From an alpha proteobacterium BAL199 (GTDB lineage: Bacteria > Pseudomonadota > Alphaproteobacteria > Thalassobaculales > Thalassobaculaceae), in NCBI GenBank assembly GCA_000171835.1, contig ABHC01000022.1:52888-116887 (forward strand): a stretch of DNA of 64,000 nucleotides, given 5' to 3'. The first letter of the stretch is position 1. Each line of letters starts with the position of its first letter. The notes beneath the pieces were generated by a model. It ran no database searches, was not told the DNA's origin, and saw only the letters and a list, made by a program, of their open reading frames with translations. Positions 8,720-17,742 of the stretch are shown here, in pieces. The position numbers were made by a program, and so were the translations under genes.

Positions 8720-9832
8720 CTACGTCAGCGCCGCGACCACCCGCTTGGCGAAGCCGTCGAGATGCGGCTTGTCGATCCAGCGCAGGACCGCCACCAGATC
8801 CAGGGTCGGCTCGATCCAGATGACGTTCGAGCCGACGCCCATGGCGAACACGCTGCTGCGCGGCGCGCTCGGGCAGTGCCGGCCGTCGCCGTTCAGCCAC
8901 CACAGATAGCCATAGCTGGGGTTGAGCGCGCACGGCGTGGTGCAGGCGTCGACCCAGGCTTCCGACAGGATACGCTTATCGCCCCACAGGCCGCGGCGCT
9001 GCATCAACAGGCCGACACGGGCCTGGTCGCGGGCCGAGATGAACAGCCCGCCGCCCCAATGCGCCCCGCCCGAGACCGAGCACATCGGCTGGCCGCCGAC
9101 CTCGACCCAGGAATTGATGTAGCCATTCCAACTCCAGCTTTCGGACGCGCCGATCGGATCCATGACCCGGTCCCGCAGCACCGTCGGCAGCGGCTTGCCG
9201 TGAATCCGCAGCAGCGACAGTGACAGCCGGTTCACCCGCACGTCGTTGTATTCCCAGTAGGCGCCGGGCGCCTGCAGGTCGCGATGGGTCCCCTTCTTGG
9301 ACGGCGTTCCCGGCGGCAGGGACAGCTCGCGGTTGCGGTCGATCAGGTCGGGCTTGCCGAACAGCGTGCCCTCCCACTCGCTGGTGTTGGTCAGCAGGTG
9401 TTCCCAGGTGATCGAACGGTTCTGTGGTGCGTCGAACCCGCCGTCGTCGACCAACTCTCCAACCGGCCGGCGGATGTCCGGGATCAACCCGTCGTCGACC
9501 GCCAGCCCGGCCATCAGCGAAAGATACGACTTGGTGACCGAGAAGGTCATGTCGGCGCGGTCGGTCGGTCCCCATTCGGCGACGATCTTGCCGCCACGAA
9601 TGATCAACCCGCTGGGATCGGCGCGTGGTGCGGTCGGGCCGATGATGTCACCGAGTGGCGGCGGCTCGGAGAAGTGCCCGCCGGCCAGGGCCGCGGCGAT
9701 GTCGCGGTTCATCGGCGATTCATGGGCGATCGCGTAGTCGACGGCGGCCTGGATGCCGGCCGGATCGGCGCCAGCGGCTGCCGGTTCGATCCGTTCCCAG
9801 GCGGCACCGGCGCCTGGCACGTAGTCGGTCAT
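8720..9832 (-). CDS. Serine hydrolase, beta-lactamase/penicillin-binding fold
   Basis: The product has 370 residues. The active-site SxxK motif is SVTK (residues 98-101) in DMTFSVTKSYLSLMAGLA, followed by GLAVDDGLIPD and WEHLLTNTSEWEG, all typical of the class C beta-lactamase-like (Pfam Beta-lactamase) family. The YxN element is probably YNDVRVN and the C-terminal strand has HWGGGLFIS. No signal peptide is visible, so an intracellular esterase or peptidase role is more likely than antibiotic hydrolysis. The ATG at 9832 has a purine-rich leader. Confidence 0.8.
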   Translation of the reverse strand: MTDYVPGAGAAWERIEPAAAGADPAGIQAAVDYAIAHESPMNRDIAAALAGGHFSEPPPLGDIIGPTAPRADPSGLIIRGGKIVAEWGPTDRADMTFSVTKSYLSLMAGLAVDDGLIPDIRRPVGELVDDGGFDAPQNRSITWEHLLTNTSEWEGTLFGKPDLIDRNRELSLPPGTPSKKGTHRDLQAPGAYWEYNDVRVNRLSLSLLRIHGKPLPTVLRDRVMDPIGASESWSWNGYINSWVEVGGQPMCSVSGGAHWGGGLFISARDQARVGLLMQRRGLWGDKRILSEAWVDACTTPCALNPSYGYLWWLNGDGRHCPSAPRSSVFAMGVGSNVIWIEPTLDLVAVLRWIDKPHLDGFAKRVVAALT

Positions 9833-9921
9833 GACGATCTCCTCGGGTTTCCTGCGCCGGGAGCGTAGCCGCGCCCCTTGATCCGGCCAAGCGCGCCCGA
9901 GCATGATCGTGATGCCCTGAC

Positions 9922-10896
9922 GTGGAGACTGTCGTGACCGAAGCCGAGCCGACGAACACCGACGCGATGACCCGCCCGCGCTATGTCGGGCTGCCGACCT
10001 TCATGCGGGCCCCGTATGCCGAGCAGGACTGGTCGGCGGTCGACATCGGCCTGATCGGCGTGCCCTACGACGGCGGGGTGACCAACCGGCCAGGCGCCCG
10101 GCATGGGCCGCGCGAGGTTCGCAACCAGTCCAGTCTGATGCGGCGGATCAACCAGGCGACCGGCGTGTGCCCGTACGAGCTGGCGCGTATCGCCGATATC
10201 GGCGATGCGGTGGTGGAACGGCCGTTCGTGCTGACCGAGGCGCACGAGCAGATCGGGGCGTTCTACGAACGGGTACTGGCGGCGGGCGTGGTCCCGCTGA
10301 GCGTCGGCGGCGATCATTCGATCAGCCTGCCGATCCTGCGGGTGCTGGGCCGCGACCGGCCGGTCGGCATGGTGCACATCGACGCGCATTGCGACACCGG
10401 CGACGACTACCTCGGCTCACGCTTCCACCACGGCGCCCCGTTCCGTCGGGCGGTCGAGGAGGGTGTGCTCGATCCCAGCCGCACCATCCAGATCGGCATC
10501 CGCGGCGGCATCAACGAGCGCGACGTCTGGGGCTTCAGCCACGATTCACGCATGCGGGTGATTTACATGCACGAGATCCCGGACCTGGGCCTTGATGCGG
10601 TGATCGCCGAGGCCCGGCGGGTGGCCGGCGACGGCCCGACCTATCTGTCCTTCGACATCGACAGCATTGACCCGGCATTCGCGCCCGGTACCGGCACCCC
10701 GGAGATCGGTGGCCTGACCTCGTTCGAGGCCCAGCGTCTGGTGCGCGGCCTGTCGGGGATCGACGTGATCGGCGGCGACATGGTTGAGGTTTCGCCGCCG
10801 TTCGACCCGAGCGGCAACACGGCCCTGGTCGGTGCCTCCATTCTGTTCGAAATGCTGTGCGTGACGGCCGAAGCCGTGGCGCGGCGCCAGCGATAA
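9922..10896 (+). CDS. Agmatinase-type ureohydrolase
   Basis: The product has 324 residues. The dimanganese site of the ureohydrolase family is complete: GGDHS, DAHCDTGDD and SFDIDSIDPAFAPGTG, followed by GGLTSFEAQRLV. These enzymes release urea from agmatine, guanidinobutyrate or guanidinopropionate. The sequence GVPYDGGVTNRPGARHGPRE is agmatinase-like, but substrate choice cannot be settled by eye. The start is GTG at 9922; a second GTG at 9934 is possible. It is divergent from the serine-hydrolase gene and precedes the caspase locus, to which it is probably unrelated. Confidence 0.85.
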   Translation: METVVTEAEPTNTDAMTRPRYVGLPTFMRAPYAEQDWSAVDIGLIGVPYDGGVTNRPGARHGPREVRNQSSLMRRINQATGVCPYELARIADIGDAVVERPFVLTEAHEQIGAFYERVLAAGVVPLSVGGDHSISLPILRVLGRDRPVGMVHIDAHCDTGDDYLGSRFHHGAPFRRAVEEGVLDPSRTIQIGIRGGINERDVWGFSHDSRMRVIYMHEIPDLGLDAVIAEARRVAGDGPTYLSFDIDSIDPAFAPGTGTPEIGGLTSFEAQRLVRGLSGIDVIGGDMVEVSPPFDPSGNTALVGASILFEMLCVTAEAVARRQR

Positions 10897-10942
10897 TACT
10901 GCCGATGCCGGTCGTGTGATCGTCGAACCCGGTCTCACCGTT

Positions 10943-10949
10943 CCATAGC
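10943..10949 (+). promoter_or_regulatory. CCATAGC box upstream of caspase gene
   Basis: TTCCATAGC lies about 55 bp before the caspase start. The same 7-mer lies 30-45 bp before three other transcription units of the locus (17694, 18741, 23430). The position fits a -10 region. Confidence 0.4.
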
Positions 10950-11004
10950 GGGCTGGAACCGGTAGAATAACATCTGGATTGGACATCGATTGCGGGAGCG
11001 GGGC

Positions 11005-12288
11005 GTGCGGGCAATCGCAGCTGTCATGCTGGTGTTGGTGCTGCTGGGCGGCAGCGTGAGCGCCGGAGCACAGAGCACTGGATCGGCAAGTTCGCAGGAC
11101 CCAGGCTCGTCGAACCGTGACGCGATTGCTGTGATCATCGGCAACCAGCGCTACGCTAACGGGATTCCGGAAGTCCGCTACGCCGCCAACGATGCGGCGG
11201 CGATGAAGCGCTTCGTCGTCGACGTGCTCGGTTACCGTGACGGCAACGTGATCGAGCTGATCGACGCGTCCCAAGCCGAGATGTACGCGGTGTTCGGTAA
11301 CGCTCAGGACCATCGTGGCAAGCTGTGGTCGTGGGTTCGTTCCGGACGTTCCGATATCCTGGTGTTCTATTCTGGGCACGGTGTGCCGGGCCTGCGCGAC
11401 AAGCGCGGCTATCTGCTGCCGGTGGACGCAGACCCGGCAACGCCGGAGATCAACGGCTATCCGCTCGACCTGTTGGTGAAGAACCTGAGCGCGATCGAGG
11501 CGGTGTCGACCACCGTGTTTCTGGACGCCTGCTTCTCCGGCAATTCGGCCGCCGGTTGGCTGGTCCGTTCGGCCTCGCCGGTCTATGTGAAGACGACTCC
11601 GCCTGCGCCGTCGCGTGGGCTGACGCTGATTACGGCTGCGGCCGGCGATCAGGTGGCGAGTTGGGACGAGACCGCCCGGCTCGGCCTGTTCACCCGGCAT
11701 CTTCTGGACGCCATGAACGGTGCCGCCGACCGTGGCCGCGACGGCAATCAGGACGGCCGGGTGACGCTGGGAGAGGTCGAGCGCTACCTGGACGACGAGA
11801 TTACCTACGCAGCACGGCGGCAGTTCCGACGCGTGCAGCAGGCCAGTGTGTCCGGCGATCCGAAGACGGTGTTGGTGGCGGCTGTACCGAAAGCGTCGGC
11901 AGTGAGGGAGCGGGCAAAGCCAGTACCCGACGCGGTTGCCGCTCCGTCGCCTGTCACTACCTCTACGCTGTTTGATCCGCCGGGAAGCGACCGGACGAAG
12001 GCGCTGGCGTTCGTCGACCGGCACCGGGTGGCGGTCCAGAAAGCCATACGCCTGTACTACCGGGAGAATGGTGGGGCATGGGATCACAAGCCGATCGCCG
12101 CGTCGCTGGACTTCGCAGAGCGGATCGCCTGGTTCAGGGATATGGTGTTGGTGGCGGTCCACTACGACAGCCTGGACCTGCGCGTGGGCTACGCTTGGGA
12201 GGGCAATGGCCGGGACGGCGATGCCGAGGCCAAGTTCCGCATAGCAATCACGCCGGACAAACTGTCCGTTGCCAAGATGTGGCGGTGA
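11005..12288 (+). CDS. Exported caspase-fold peptidase (C14)
   Basis: The product has 427 residues if started at GTG 11005; TTG 10990 is five codons upstream. A signal peptide (AVMLVLVLLGGSVSAGAQ) indicates export. A caspase/metacaspase p20 domain spans about residues 38-270: it opens DAIAVIIGNQRY, has the catalytic His in YSGHG (His125) and the catalytic Cys in FLDACFSG (Cys176), then LTLITAAAGDQVASWDE and a GLFTRHLLDAM ending. An EF-hand-like NQDGRVTLGEV follows. The C-terminal 110 residues (LYYRENGGAWDHK and on) are a separate unassigned domain. It overlaps the next gene by 4 bp. It is the first gene of the locus. Confidence 0.85.
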   Translation: MRAIAAVMLVLVLLGGSVSAGAQSTGSASSQDPGSSNRDAIAVIIGNQRYANGIPEVRYAANDAAAMKRFVVDVLGYRDGNVIELIDASQAEMYAVFGNAQDHRGKLWSWVRSGRSDILVFYSGHGVPGLRDKRGYLLPVDADPATPEINGYPLDLLVKNLSAIEAVSTTVFLDACFSGNSAAGWLVRSASPVYVKTTPPAPSRGLTLITAAAGDQVASWDETARLGLFTRHLLDAMNGAADRGRDGNQDGRVTLGEVERYLDDEITYAARRQFRRVQQASVSGDPKTVLVAAVPKASAVRERAKPVPDAVAAPSPVTTSTLFDPPGSDRTKALAFVDRHRVAVQKAIRLYYRENGGAWDHKPIAASLDFAERIAWFRDMVLVAVHYDSLDLRVGYAWEGNGRDGDAEAKFRIAITPDKLSVAKMWR

Positions 12289-13385
12289 TCCTGGTGCGCC
12301 GCGCGCCGCTTCTCGCGCTGTTGGCGGTCTTGTTGATAGCCGTCCGCGCCGCGGTTGCGGCGGAGGGTTGGGCCGGTCCGTTCACCACGGTCGCGTCCGC
12401 CGTCTGGCAGGCGGTGGGCGAGGGACGGCGCATCGCCGCTCGTCCGCTCGATCCGGACACAACCGGTCTGCCCCCTGAGTTGGCGGCTGAACTGGATGCG
12501 GCCCTGGCGGCGGCCTTGCTCCGGACGGCACCAGCGTCCGGCGGTCTGGTCGACCGCTCCGGCCTGCCGGCCAGCTGGGAAGAGGCGATGAGCTTCCAGG
12601 GTGCGACCAGCGAAGCCTTGCTGCGCGAGGCTGCGGTCGATGCGCTGGTAGTTCCCGCTGCGCATGCGACCGCTGACGGGATTGCGGTCTCGGCCACGGT
12701 CGTCGCGGTTGGCGGTGGCGACACCGGTCGCTTGCTGGGGGCGAGCCCGCTGGTGACGCTGCCCGGATCGATCGAGCGGCTGGCATTGCGACCGCCGTCG
12801 GTCGCCGCCCGAATTGCCGGGGTTGCCCTGGCCGATACCTTGCGTCTTGGACTGGACCCGGCCGGCCGCTTCCAGACATCCCTGCGTCTGAGCGGCGAGC
12901 GAAGCCCGTTCGGCGACTGGTTCCTCGGCCAGGTTGCCGAACATTTGACCGCCCGACTGGCGGAACGACCGCTGTACGTCACTCGGCCGCTGCGGAACGC
13001 CGACGGCACGGGCCGATCGGTCGGGTTGCGGTTGGAGGCGGAGATCTGGGATCACGGCGGCCGGGTTGATGTGCACCTGAGGGCGACCGCCAAGGCGGTG
13101 GAGGCACGGGCGTCTGCCCGCCTGGAGGTGGCAGCGATACCGGCGCACTTCCGACCGTTGACGCCGAGCGGCGGACGATTGGGCACCGGGTACCGGATGT
13201 CCGACGGTGCGGCGGCGGTCGGCCCCGAACTGCGCCGCGATGAACTCGGCGTTGCCGCTGAGGCGATTGCACGTGCGTTGTTGATCGACGAAGCGCTGGA
13301 TCGGACGTCCGCCGTTCCCCCGGTGGCGCGCACCCGGGATGATGTTGCCAACGCCTGGAGCCGCCTGTCTGACGCGGTGCCGTAA
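12285..13385 (+). CDS. Exported protein, FlgO/LpoB-like fold suspected
   Basis: The product has 366 residues, starting at GTG 12285 (GTGA overlap with the caspase stop) or GTG 12294. A signal peptide (LLALLAVLLIAVRAAVAA) is clear. The body alternates helices and strands in the pattern of FlgO/CsgG/LpoB-like periplasmic proteins: PPELAAELDAALAAALLR, a variable loop, then AAVDALVVPAAHATADGIAV and a repeat of that unit later (FLGQVAEHLTARLAERPLYV, then GLRLEAEIWDHGGRVDVHLR). This is a structural impression, not a family match. The translational coupling suggests it works with the caspase. Confidence 0.6.
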   Translation: MILVRRAPLLALLAVLLIAVRAAVAAEGWAGPFTTVASAVWQAVGEGRRIAARPLDPDTTGLPPELAAELDAALAAALLRTAPASGGLVDRSGLPASWEEAMSFQGATSEALLREAAVDALVVPAAHATADGIAVSATVVAVGGGDTGRLLGASPLVTLPGSIERLALRPPSVAARIAGVALADTLRLGLDPAGRFQTSLRLSGERSPFGDWFLGQVAEHLTARLAERPLYVTRPLRNADGTGRSVGLRLEAEIWDHGGRVDVHLRATAKAVEARASARLEVAAIPAHFRPLTPSGGRLGTGYRMSDGAAAVGPELRRDELGVAAEAIARALLIDEALDRTSAVPPVARTRDDVANAWSRLSDAVP

Positions 13386-13403
13386 GGTGAAGCGTGGTCG
13401 GGG

Positions 13404-14015
13404 GTGGCAACCGGCCCGAACGCCGCCGCCCGGCGGTTGCAGGCGCGGGTGGCGCGGATTGGCGGGCCGGAGGCACCGGAACTGACCGCTGTGCTGGAGC
13501 GTGCGGTCTACCGGCCGGGAGATGCGCTTCGGGTGCGAGCCTCGGTGGCACGGGGCCGGGCGTTCCTGGCGGTGTATGTCTGGCAGGCGGATGGCGGAGT
13601 GGTGCGGATCGCGCCGCTGGATGGTCGCACCCCGGTCACAGTCGAGGCCGGTGTGCGGGTTGACCTGCCGGGGCCGGACGACGCCGAGGTTACGGCGGCG
13701 GCGATGTCAGGCGTGCTGGAAAGCTTGGAGGCCGTCGTGGTCGTTGCGAGCGCGGTGCCATTCGCCCCCGATCGTCTGGCCCCGTTGCTGGAGCAGTCGC
13801 CGGACGCCAGCCTGCACGCCGCTGCATCGAGTGGCGCCTTCCTCGACCGTGTGTCTAGTGGTGGGAATCAGACAGATGAAACCCGTGCATCAGCAAACGC
13901 ATGGCGGAAATCTGCCGATCCAGACGGACTCACCCGTTTGATTTTCACCACTAGCCTCGACCGCTCACGCATCAGCTTGGCAATCCTGCCGTACCGGGCG
14001 GGTAGCGGCGAGTGA
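13404..14015 (+). CDS. DUF4384 protein with in-frame MITE insertion
   Basis: The product has 203 residues from GTG 13404. Residues about 30-120 fit DUF4384: YRPGDALRVRASV, then AVYVWQADGGVVRIAPL, then DLPGPDDAEVTAAA, and VVVVASAVPF. DUF4384 domains often occur with caspase-fold peptidases. A 96-bp net insertion (MITE, 13856-13953) sits in the last exonic stretch and adds 32 codons without shifting frame, so the original C-terminus (DRSRISLAILPYRAGSGE) is still read. Without it the protein would be 171 residues. Whether the longer product folds is not known. It ends the first block of the locus. Confidence 0.65.
   Translation: MATGPNAAARRLQARVARIGGPEAPELTAVLERAVYRPGDALRVRASVARGRAFLAVYVWQADGGVVRIAPLDGRTPVTVEAGVRVDLPGPDDAEVTAAAMSGVLESLEAVVVVASAVPFAPDRLAPLLEQSPDASLHAAASSGAFLDRVSSGGNQTDETRASANAWRKSADPDGLTRLIFTTSLDRSRISLAILPYRAGSGE
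13856..13953. mobile_element. MITE copy 1 (98 bp, TA-flanked)
   Basis: This element is identical, base for base, to 47173-47270. It is bounded by CTAG at both ends with terminal inverted repeats of about 19 bp (CTAGTGGTG perfect, then three mismatches to GTTTGATTTTCACCACTAG read inversely). Short length, terminal repeats and TA duplication fit a non-autonomous element mobilised by an IS630/Tc1-mariner-type transposase. No such transposase is in the window. Confidence 0.8.
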
Positions 14016-14144
14016 TAAGGACAGATGTCGCGTTCGACTCTGAGTATCGTGGCCTTGACGTGTCCATCGTCGAACCTAGGATCGGCGCCTGAAGCCGTCG
14101 CTGGCGGACAGGGTAGGCTGGCATCTGACTGAAACGGGAAGGCG

Positions 14145-14266
14145 ATGCGCGTCAATGTTACCGGAGCAACCGGCTTTCTTGGAAGTTACGTGTTGAAGTG
14201 TCTTCAAAAAATGGACTGGATGTCATTTTGATTGGGCAAGAATATTTATGCGTATGGGCGAGGTGA
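14145..14266 (+). pseudogene. NAD-dependent epimerase fragment with frameshift
   Basis: A ribosome binding site and ATG at 14145 open MRVNVTGATGFLGSYVLKCL, the Rossmann start of a sugar-nucleotide epimerase. One A appears to be missing in the run at about 14206-14211. With it restored, the frame would continue GLDVILIGQEYLCVWAR and stop at 14264-14266. Nothing of the remaining 250 or so residues follows. This is a remnant of a polysaccharide gene in AT-rich DNA inserted into the caspase locus. Confidence 0.65.
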
Positions 14267-14620
14267 GAAAGCAACAGTCGCATCAGCGTACAGTTGATTC
14301 TTGTGCTTCATGGCAATCAACCTGCATTTGATGTGGATGTGGGAGCGTATTGTGATTTATTAAACGCTCCGGATGTCGCGTCGACCTTCTGACGTTGCTG
14401 TCGGAACAAAGACTTGGAGTATGCACTATTTGTTCTGATCGACCTGAGGGAATAGGCGATATCGTCCGAGCGATGGTGGCGCGGTACGATACATGCCCCA
14501 CAGAAGTATTGATGTTATCTAAGAATAGGGGTGGCATTCTAACAAATAGCCCAGACATGTTCGACGGACCTGATAGAAATCTCTGTGTTTTGATGGGATG
14601 AGAAGACGGTAGGGGAATAA
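14267..14620. other. AT-rich stretch with degenerate coding traces
   Basis: No intact gene is supported. A plus-strand open stretch (about 14353-14601) reads DLLTLLSEQRLGVCTICSD and EGIGDIVRAMVARYD, which looks like former coding sequence but has no good start and resembles no family I can name. Base composition is far lower in GC than the flanks. It is best read as decayed acquired DNA. Confidence 0.4.
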
Positions 14621-15304
14621 ATGTTTATTGATGAAAAAAATGTAGAATTTCTGGCTGAATATATTTCTCGGCAAATAAATAATATTATTCCAGATCCGGA
14701 CTCTGTATCAAAAAAGTCCATGGCAGAAGTGCTTATTGAATCACGATTTGATATTGAAGAGTGTTTTTCTCATTATTCGAAATTGGTAATTGTTGACCAA
14801 AAATTAGATAATGTTCTGCATACCGATAGATACGCAGCAATTTTATACATGTTATCTAAAAATAGTAATAAAATAGCAAATAACGTTAAGTTGGCTACAA
14901 AACTTTATTGTATAAATAAATATTTGCATTCAATAGATGTTCATTTTACCTCAGAGCTTCCTAGAATATTCAGATTGGTTCACCCTGTTGGTACGGTGAT
15001 AGGGAGGGCGAAGTTCTCAAATTATTTTACAATATATCAAGGGTGTACAGTGGGTGTGGTCAGTGAGCGGGTTTTCCCCGTGTTTCATGGGCCGGTCACA
15101 ATGTATGCTAATACTAAGGTTCTGGGGCGCTCCACCGTGGGTTCAAATGTCCTCATTTCTCAGGGCGTGACCGTGATCGATACAGATATTCCTGATAATG
15201 TTGTAGTTTCAGGGCAGTATCCGAATTATACATTTAAAGCGATGAATGGACATGTGTTGGAAAAGCCACCGTACCGCTATCGAGGTGATGTTAGTGAGTC
15301 GTAG
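14621..15304 (+). CDS. Serine-acetyltransferase-like hexapeptide protein
   Basis: The product has 227 residues. The C-terminal half is a left-handed beta-helix in the CysE pattern: HPVGTVIGRAKFSNYFTIYQ, GCTVGV, then GPVTMYANTKVLGRSTVGSN, VLISQGVTVIDTDIPDNVVV. The catalytic His is in a degraded HPVG context, where CysE has HRxxH. The N-terminal half is helical as in serine acetyltransferases. The gene is strongly AT-rich compared with the host, and relatives of this shape occur in capsule and O-antigen clusters. A GGGG ribosome binding site precedes the ATG. It is isolated from any sugar cluster here, so it is likely a transferred orphan. Confidence 0.7.
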   Translation: MFIDEKNVEFLAEYISRQINNIIPDPDSVSKKSMAEVLIESRFDIEECFSHYSKLVIVDQKLDNVLHTDRYAAILYMLSKNSNKIANNVKLATKLYCINKYLHSIDVHFTSELPRIFRLVHPVGTVIGRAKFSNYFTIYQGCTVGVVSERVFPVFHGPVTMYANTKVLGRSTVGSNVLISQGVTVIDTDIPDNVVVSGQYPNYTFKAMNGHVLEKPPYRYRGDVSES

Positions 15305-15522
15305 TTTTATAGAATGCTAATGTTTTATAAGATGCTGAAATTTGTTGGCATTTGAATTGTATTCATTTCTATCGTTTGGATGCCGGCATGCTGAACCTTT
15401 CGTATCGCGCCAGTCCGACCGGACACCTGCCAACCAAGGCTGTAACCAGTTGCGTCAATCTTGATGGCTCGGCTATCATTATCGCGGACTGATACTCGAT
15501 AATTGATGCTGGGGACACGTGC

Positions 15523-15789
15523 GTGATTACGGCTGCCCAACTCCGTGCCGCCCGGGCGCTTCTGGGGGTCGACCAGAGGACGCTGGCCGAACTGTCAGGC
15601 GTGTCGGTCCCGACCATCCAGCGCATGGAGAGCAGTAAGGGCAACGTCCGCGGTGTCGTCGAAACCTTGACGAAAGTCATCGAAGCGCTGGATCGCGCCG
15701 GCATCGAACTCCTGGGCGAGAATGCCCAAGGGACTGGCACCGGGCGAGGCGTTCGGTTGAAGACACCCGCTCACACTTCGCAGAACTGA
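15523..15789 (+). CDS. XRE-family HTH regulator
   Basis: The product has 88 residues from GTG 15523. Residues 4-60 are a Cro/CI HTH: QLRAARALLGVDQRTLAEL, SGVSVPTIQRMESSKG, then VVETLTKVIEALDRAGIELL. Small regulators of exactly this form, ending in a short basic tail, commonly precede transporter genes in alphaproteobacteria. The SulP gene starts 77 bp downstream on the same strand and is the likely co-transcribed target. Confidence 0.8.
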   Translation: MITAAQLRAARALLGVDQRTLAELSGVSVPTIQRMESSKGNVRGVVETLTKVIEALDRAGIELLGENAQGTGTGRGVRLKTPAHTSQN

Positions 15790-15866
15790 GGTACCGCACG
15801 AACGCGACGGCGACCGCCGACTGATGCCGACGATCCCGCCGCCTTATCCCTAGGTTGTCGGATATC

Positions 15867-17621
15867 ATGAACTCCAGATCTTCAACGCACGGTCCGGCAT
15901 CCACGGCGGGTTTCGCGGACCTGTTCATGCCGAAGCTCGTCACGGTATTGCGGGAAGGCTATGGGGTCTCGCAATTCCGGTCGGACTTCGTAGCGGGACT
16001 GACCGTCGCAATCGTCGCGTTGCCGTTGTCGATGGCGATTGCCATCGCGTCGGGCGCATCGCCTGCACAGGGCCTCTATACGGCGATCATCGGTGGGTTC
16101 CTGGTGTCCGCGCTCGGCGGCAGCCGCTTCCAGATTGGCGGGCCTGCGGGAGCGTTCATCGTGCTGGTGGCCGCCACCGTCCAACTGCATGGCATGGACG
16201 GCCTGATTCTGGCGACGGTCCTGTCCGGCGTGATGTTGCTGGCGATCGGTCTGCTGCGGCTGGGCACTTACATCAAGTTCATTCCCTACCCGGTCACGGT
16301 CGGCTTCACCGCCGGGATCGCGGTGATCATCTTCGCCAGCCAGATCAAGGAACTCCTGGGGCTGTCGTTGGGAGGGGGCGAACCGGGGCCGTTGCTCGAG
16401 AAGTTGCCGGTCATCTGGGCGGGCCTGCCAACATTCGACGCGGTGACGGTGGGGCTGTCGCTAGCCACAATCAGCGCCATTGTTGGCGTCAAACGGCTTC
16501 GCCCGCATTGGCCAGGCATGCTGATTGCCGTCGCTGGCGCCGCTGTGGTGACGGCGGTGTTCGACCTGCCGGTGGCGACGATCGGCACCCGGTTCGGCGG
16601 TATTCCCGGCAGTCTGCCGATGCCGGCCTTCCCGGCCTTCAGCTTGGCCAAAGTTCAGGCTGTGTTCCCGAGTGCCGTGGCATTCACACTTCTGGGGTCG
16701 ATTGAATCTCTGCTCTCCGCCGTTGTGGCGGACGGCATGACCGGTCGGCGCCACCGCTCGAACTGCGAATTGGTGGCGCAGGGGATTGCCAATGTCGCGT
16801 CCGGTTTTTTCGGCGGTATCTGCGTCACCGGTACCATCGCGCGCACTGCGACCAACGTCCGAGCCGGTGCGCACGGTCCGGTCGCGGGGATACTCCACTC
16901 GGCCTTTCTTCTGCTGTTCATCCTGGTTGCCGCACCGCTGGCCAGCTACATCCCCCTGGCAAGTCTCGCCGGGGTTCTGGCTGTGGTCGCCTGGAACATG
17001 GTCGAGAAGCAGGCGTTCCTGACCCTGTTGCGGGCGTCACGCGGTGATGCGGCGGTTCTGTCGGCGACCTTCCTGTTGACGATCTTCCGCGACCTGACCG
17101 AGGCGATCGTCGTCGGCTTCGCGCTCGGCTCGGTGCTGTTCATACACCGCATGTCCAGGACCACGGCGATTGCCCAACACGCTCCGCTGGTCAGCGAGGA
17201 CAGGGCCGATGATCAAAATGGCGATCGGGCGCCCTATGACGAGGCGTCTTCGACGGATCCGGATGTTGTCGTCTACCGCATCTCCGGAGCGTTCTTCTTT
17301 GGCGCCGCCGCATCGATCAGTTCGGTGCTGGATCGCATTGACGATATGTACCGGACGTTGATCATCGACTTTTCGGCGGTACCGTTCCTCGATTCAACGG
17401 CCGCCAATACCATTGAGAGTCTGGCTCGCAAGGCGGCGCGGCGTGGAGCGAAGGTGACGCTGACCGGTACATCGCATGGGCTTCGCAGGGAATTGTTCGT
17501 CCATGGGATTAAGCCGCCTCTGGTGCACTACGAGCCCTCGGTGGAGAAGGCGCTGAAGAGGGCACGCAACGGTCGCGCAGGTTTCGTCGAACCGGCGCTG
17601 GGGCAGAGCCAAGGCGGCTGA
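15867..17621 (+). CDS. SulP-family anion transporter with STAS domain
   Basis: The product has 584 residues from ATG 15867; a TTG four codons upstream is an alternative. About 10-12 membrane segments occupy residues 25-420, with SulP motifs AGLTVAIVALPLSMAIAIAS, GGSRFQIGGPAGAF and TGTIARTATNVRAG. A cytoplasmic STAS domain follows (about 445-545) with YRISGAFFFGAA and IDFSAVPFLDSTAANTIESL; the Ser in FLDST is the typical regulatory serine position. The carried anion (sulfate, bicarbonate or other) cannot be told from sequence. It follows the XRE regulator and separates the two blocks of the caspase locus. Confidence 0.9.
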   Translation: MNSRSSTHGPASTAGFADLFMPKLVTVLREGYGVSQFRSDFVAGLTVAIVALPLSMAIAIASGASPAQGLYTAIIGGFLVSALGGSRFQIGGPAGAFIVLVAATVQLHGMDGLILATVLSGVMLLAIGLLRLGTYIKFIPYPVTVGFTAGIAVIIFASQIKELLGLSLGGGEPGPLLEKLPVIWAGLPTFDAVTVGLSLATISAIVGVKRLRPHWPGMLIAVAGAAVVTAVFDLPVATIGTRFGGIPGSLPMPAFPAFSLAKVQAVFPSAVAFTLLGSIESLLSAVVADGMTGRRHRSNCELVAQGIANVASGFFGGICVTGTIARTATNVRAGAHGPVAGILHSAFLLLFILVAAPLASYIPLASLAGVLAVVAWNMVEKQAFLTLLRASRGDAAVLSATFLLTIFRDLTEAIVVGFALGSVLFIHRMSRTTAIAQHAPLVSEDRADDQNGDRAPYDEASSTDPDVVVYRISGAFFFGAAASISSVLDRIDDMYRTLIIDFSAVPFLDSTAANTIESLARKAARRGAKVTLTGTSHGLRRELFVHGIKPPLVHYEPSVEKALKRARNGRAGFVEPALGQSQGG

Positions 17622-17693
17622 CCACGACATTCTCGATTGGCAGCCGAAGGTTGCGCACGGCACTGCCTCGCCCGCAGAATAATCCTCGGCGTT

Positions 17694-17700
17694 CCATAGC
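17694..17700 (+). promoter_or_regulatory. CCATAGC box, unit 2 of caspase locus
   Basis: GTTCCATAGC lies 42 bp before the ATG at 17743. A GAATAATCC segment sits 17 bases upstream of it in the -35 region. Confidence 0.4.
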
Positions 17701-17742
17701 TACCGCAGCGGCGTTCGCGTCCGCACAGAGGGAGCAGGAACG

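Noticed and set aside
13868..14155. Minus-strand frame ending in the same residues as the kinase gene
   Set aside because: The shared C-terminus is just the MITE read in reverse in both places, not homology of genes.
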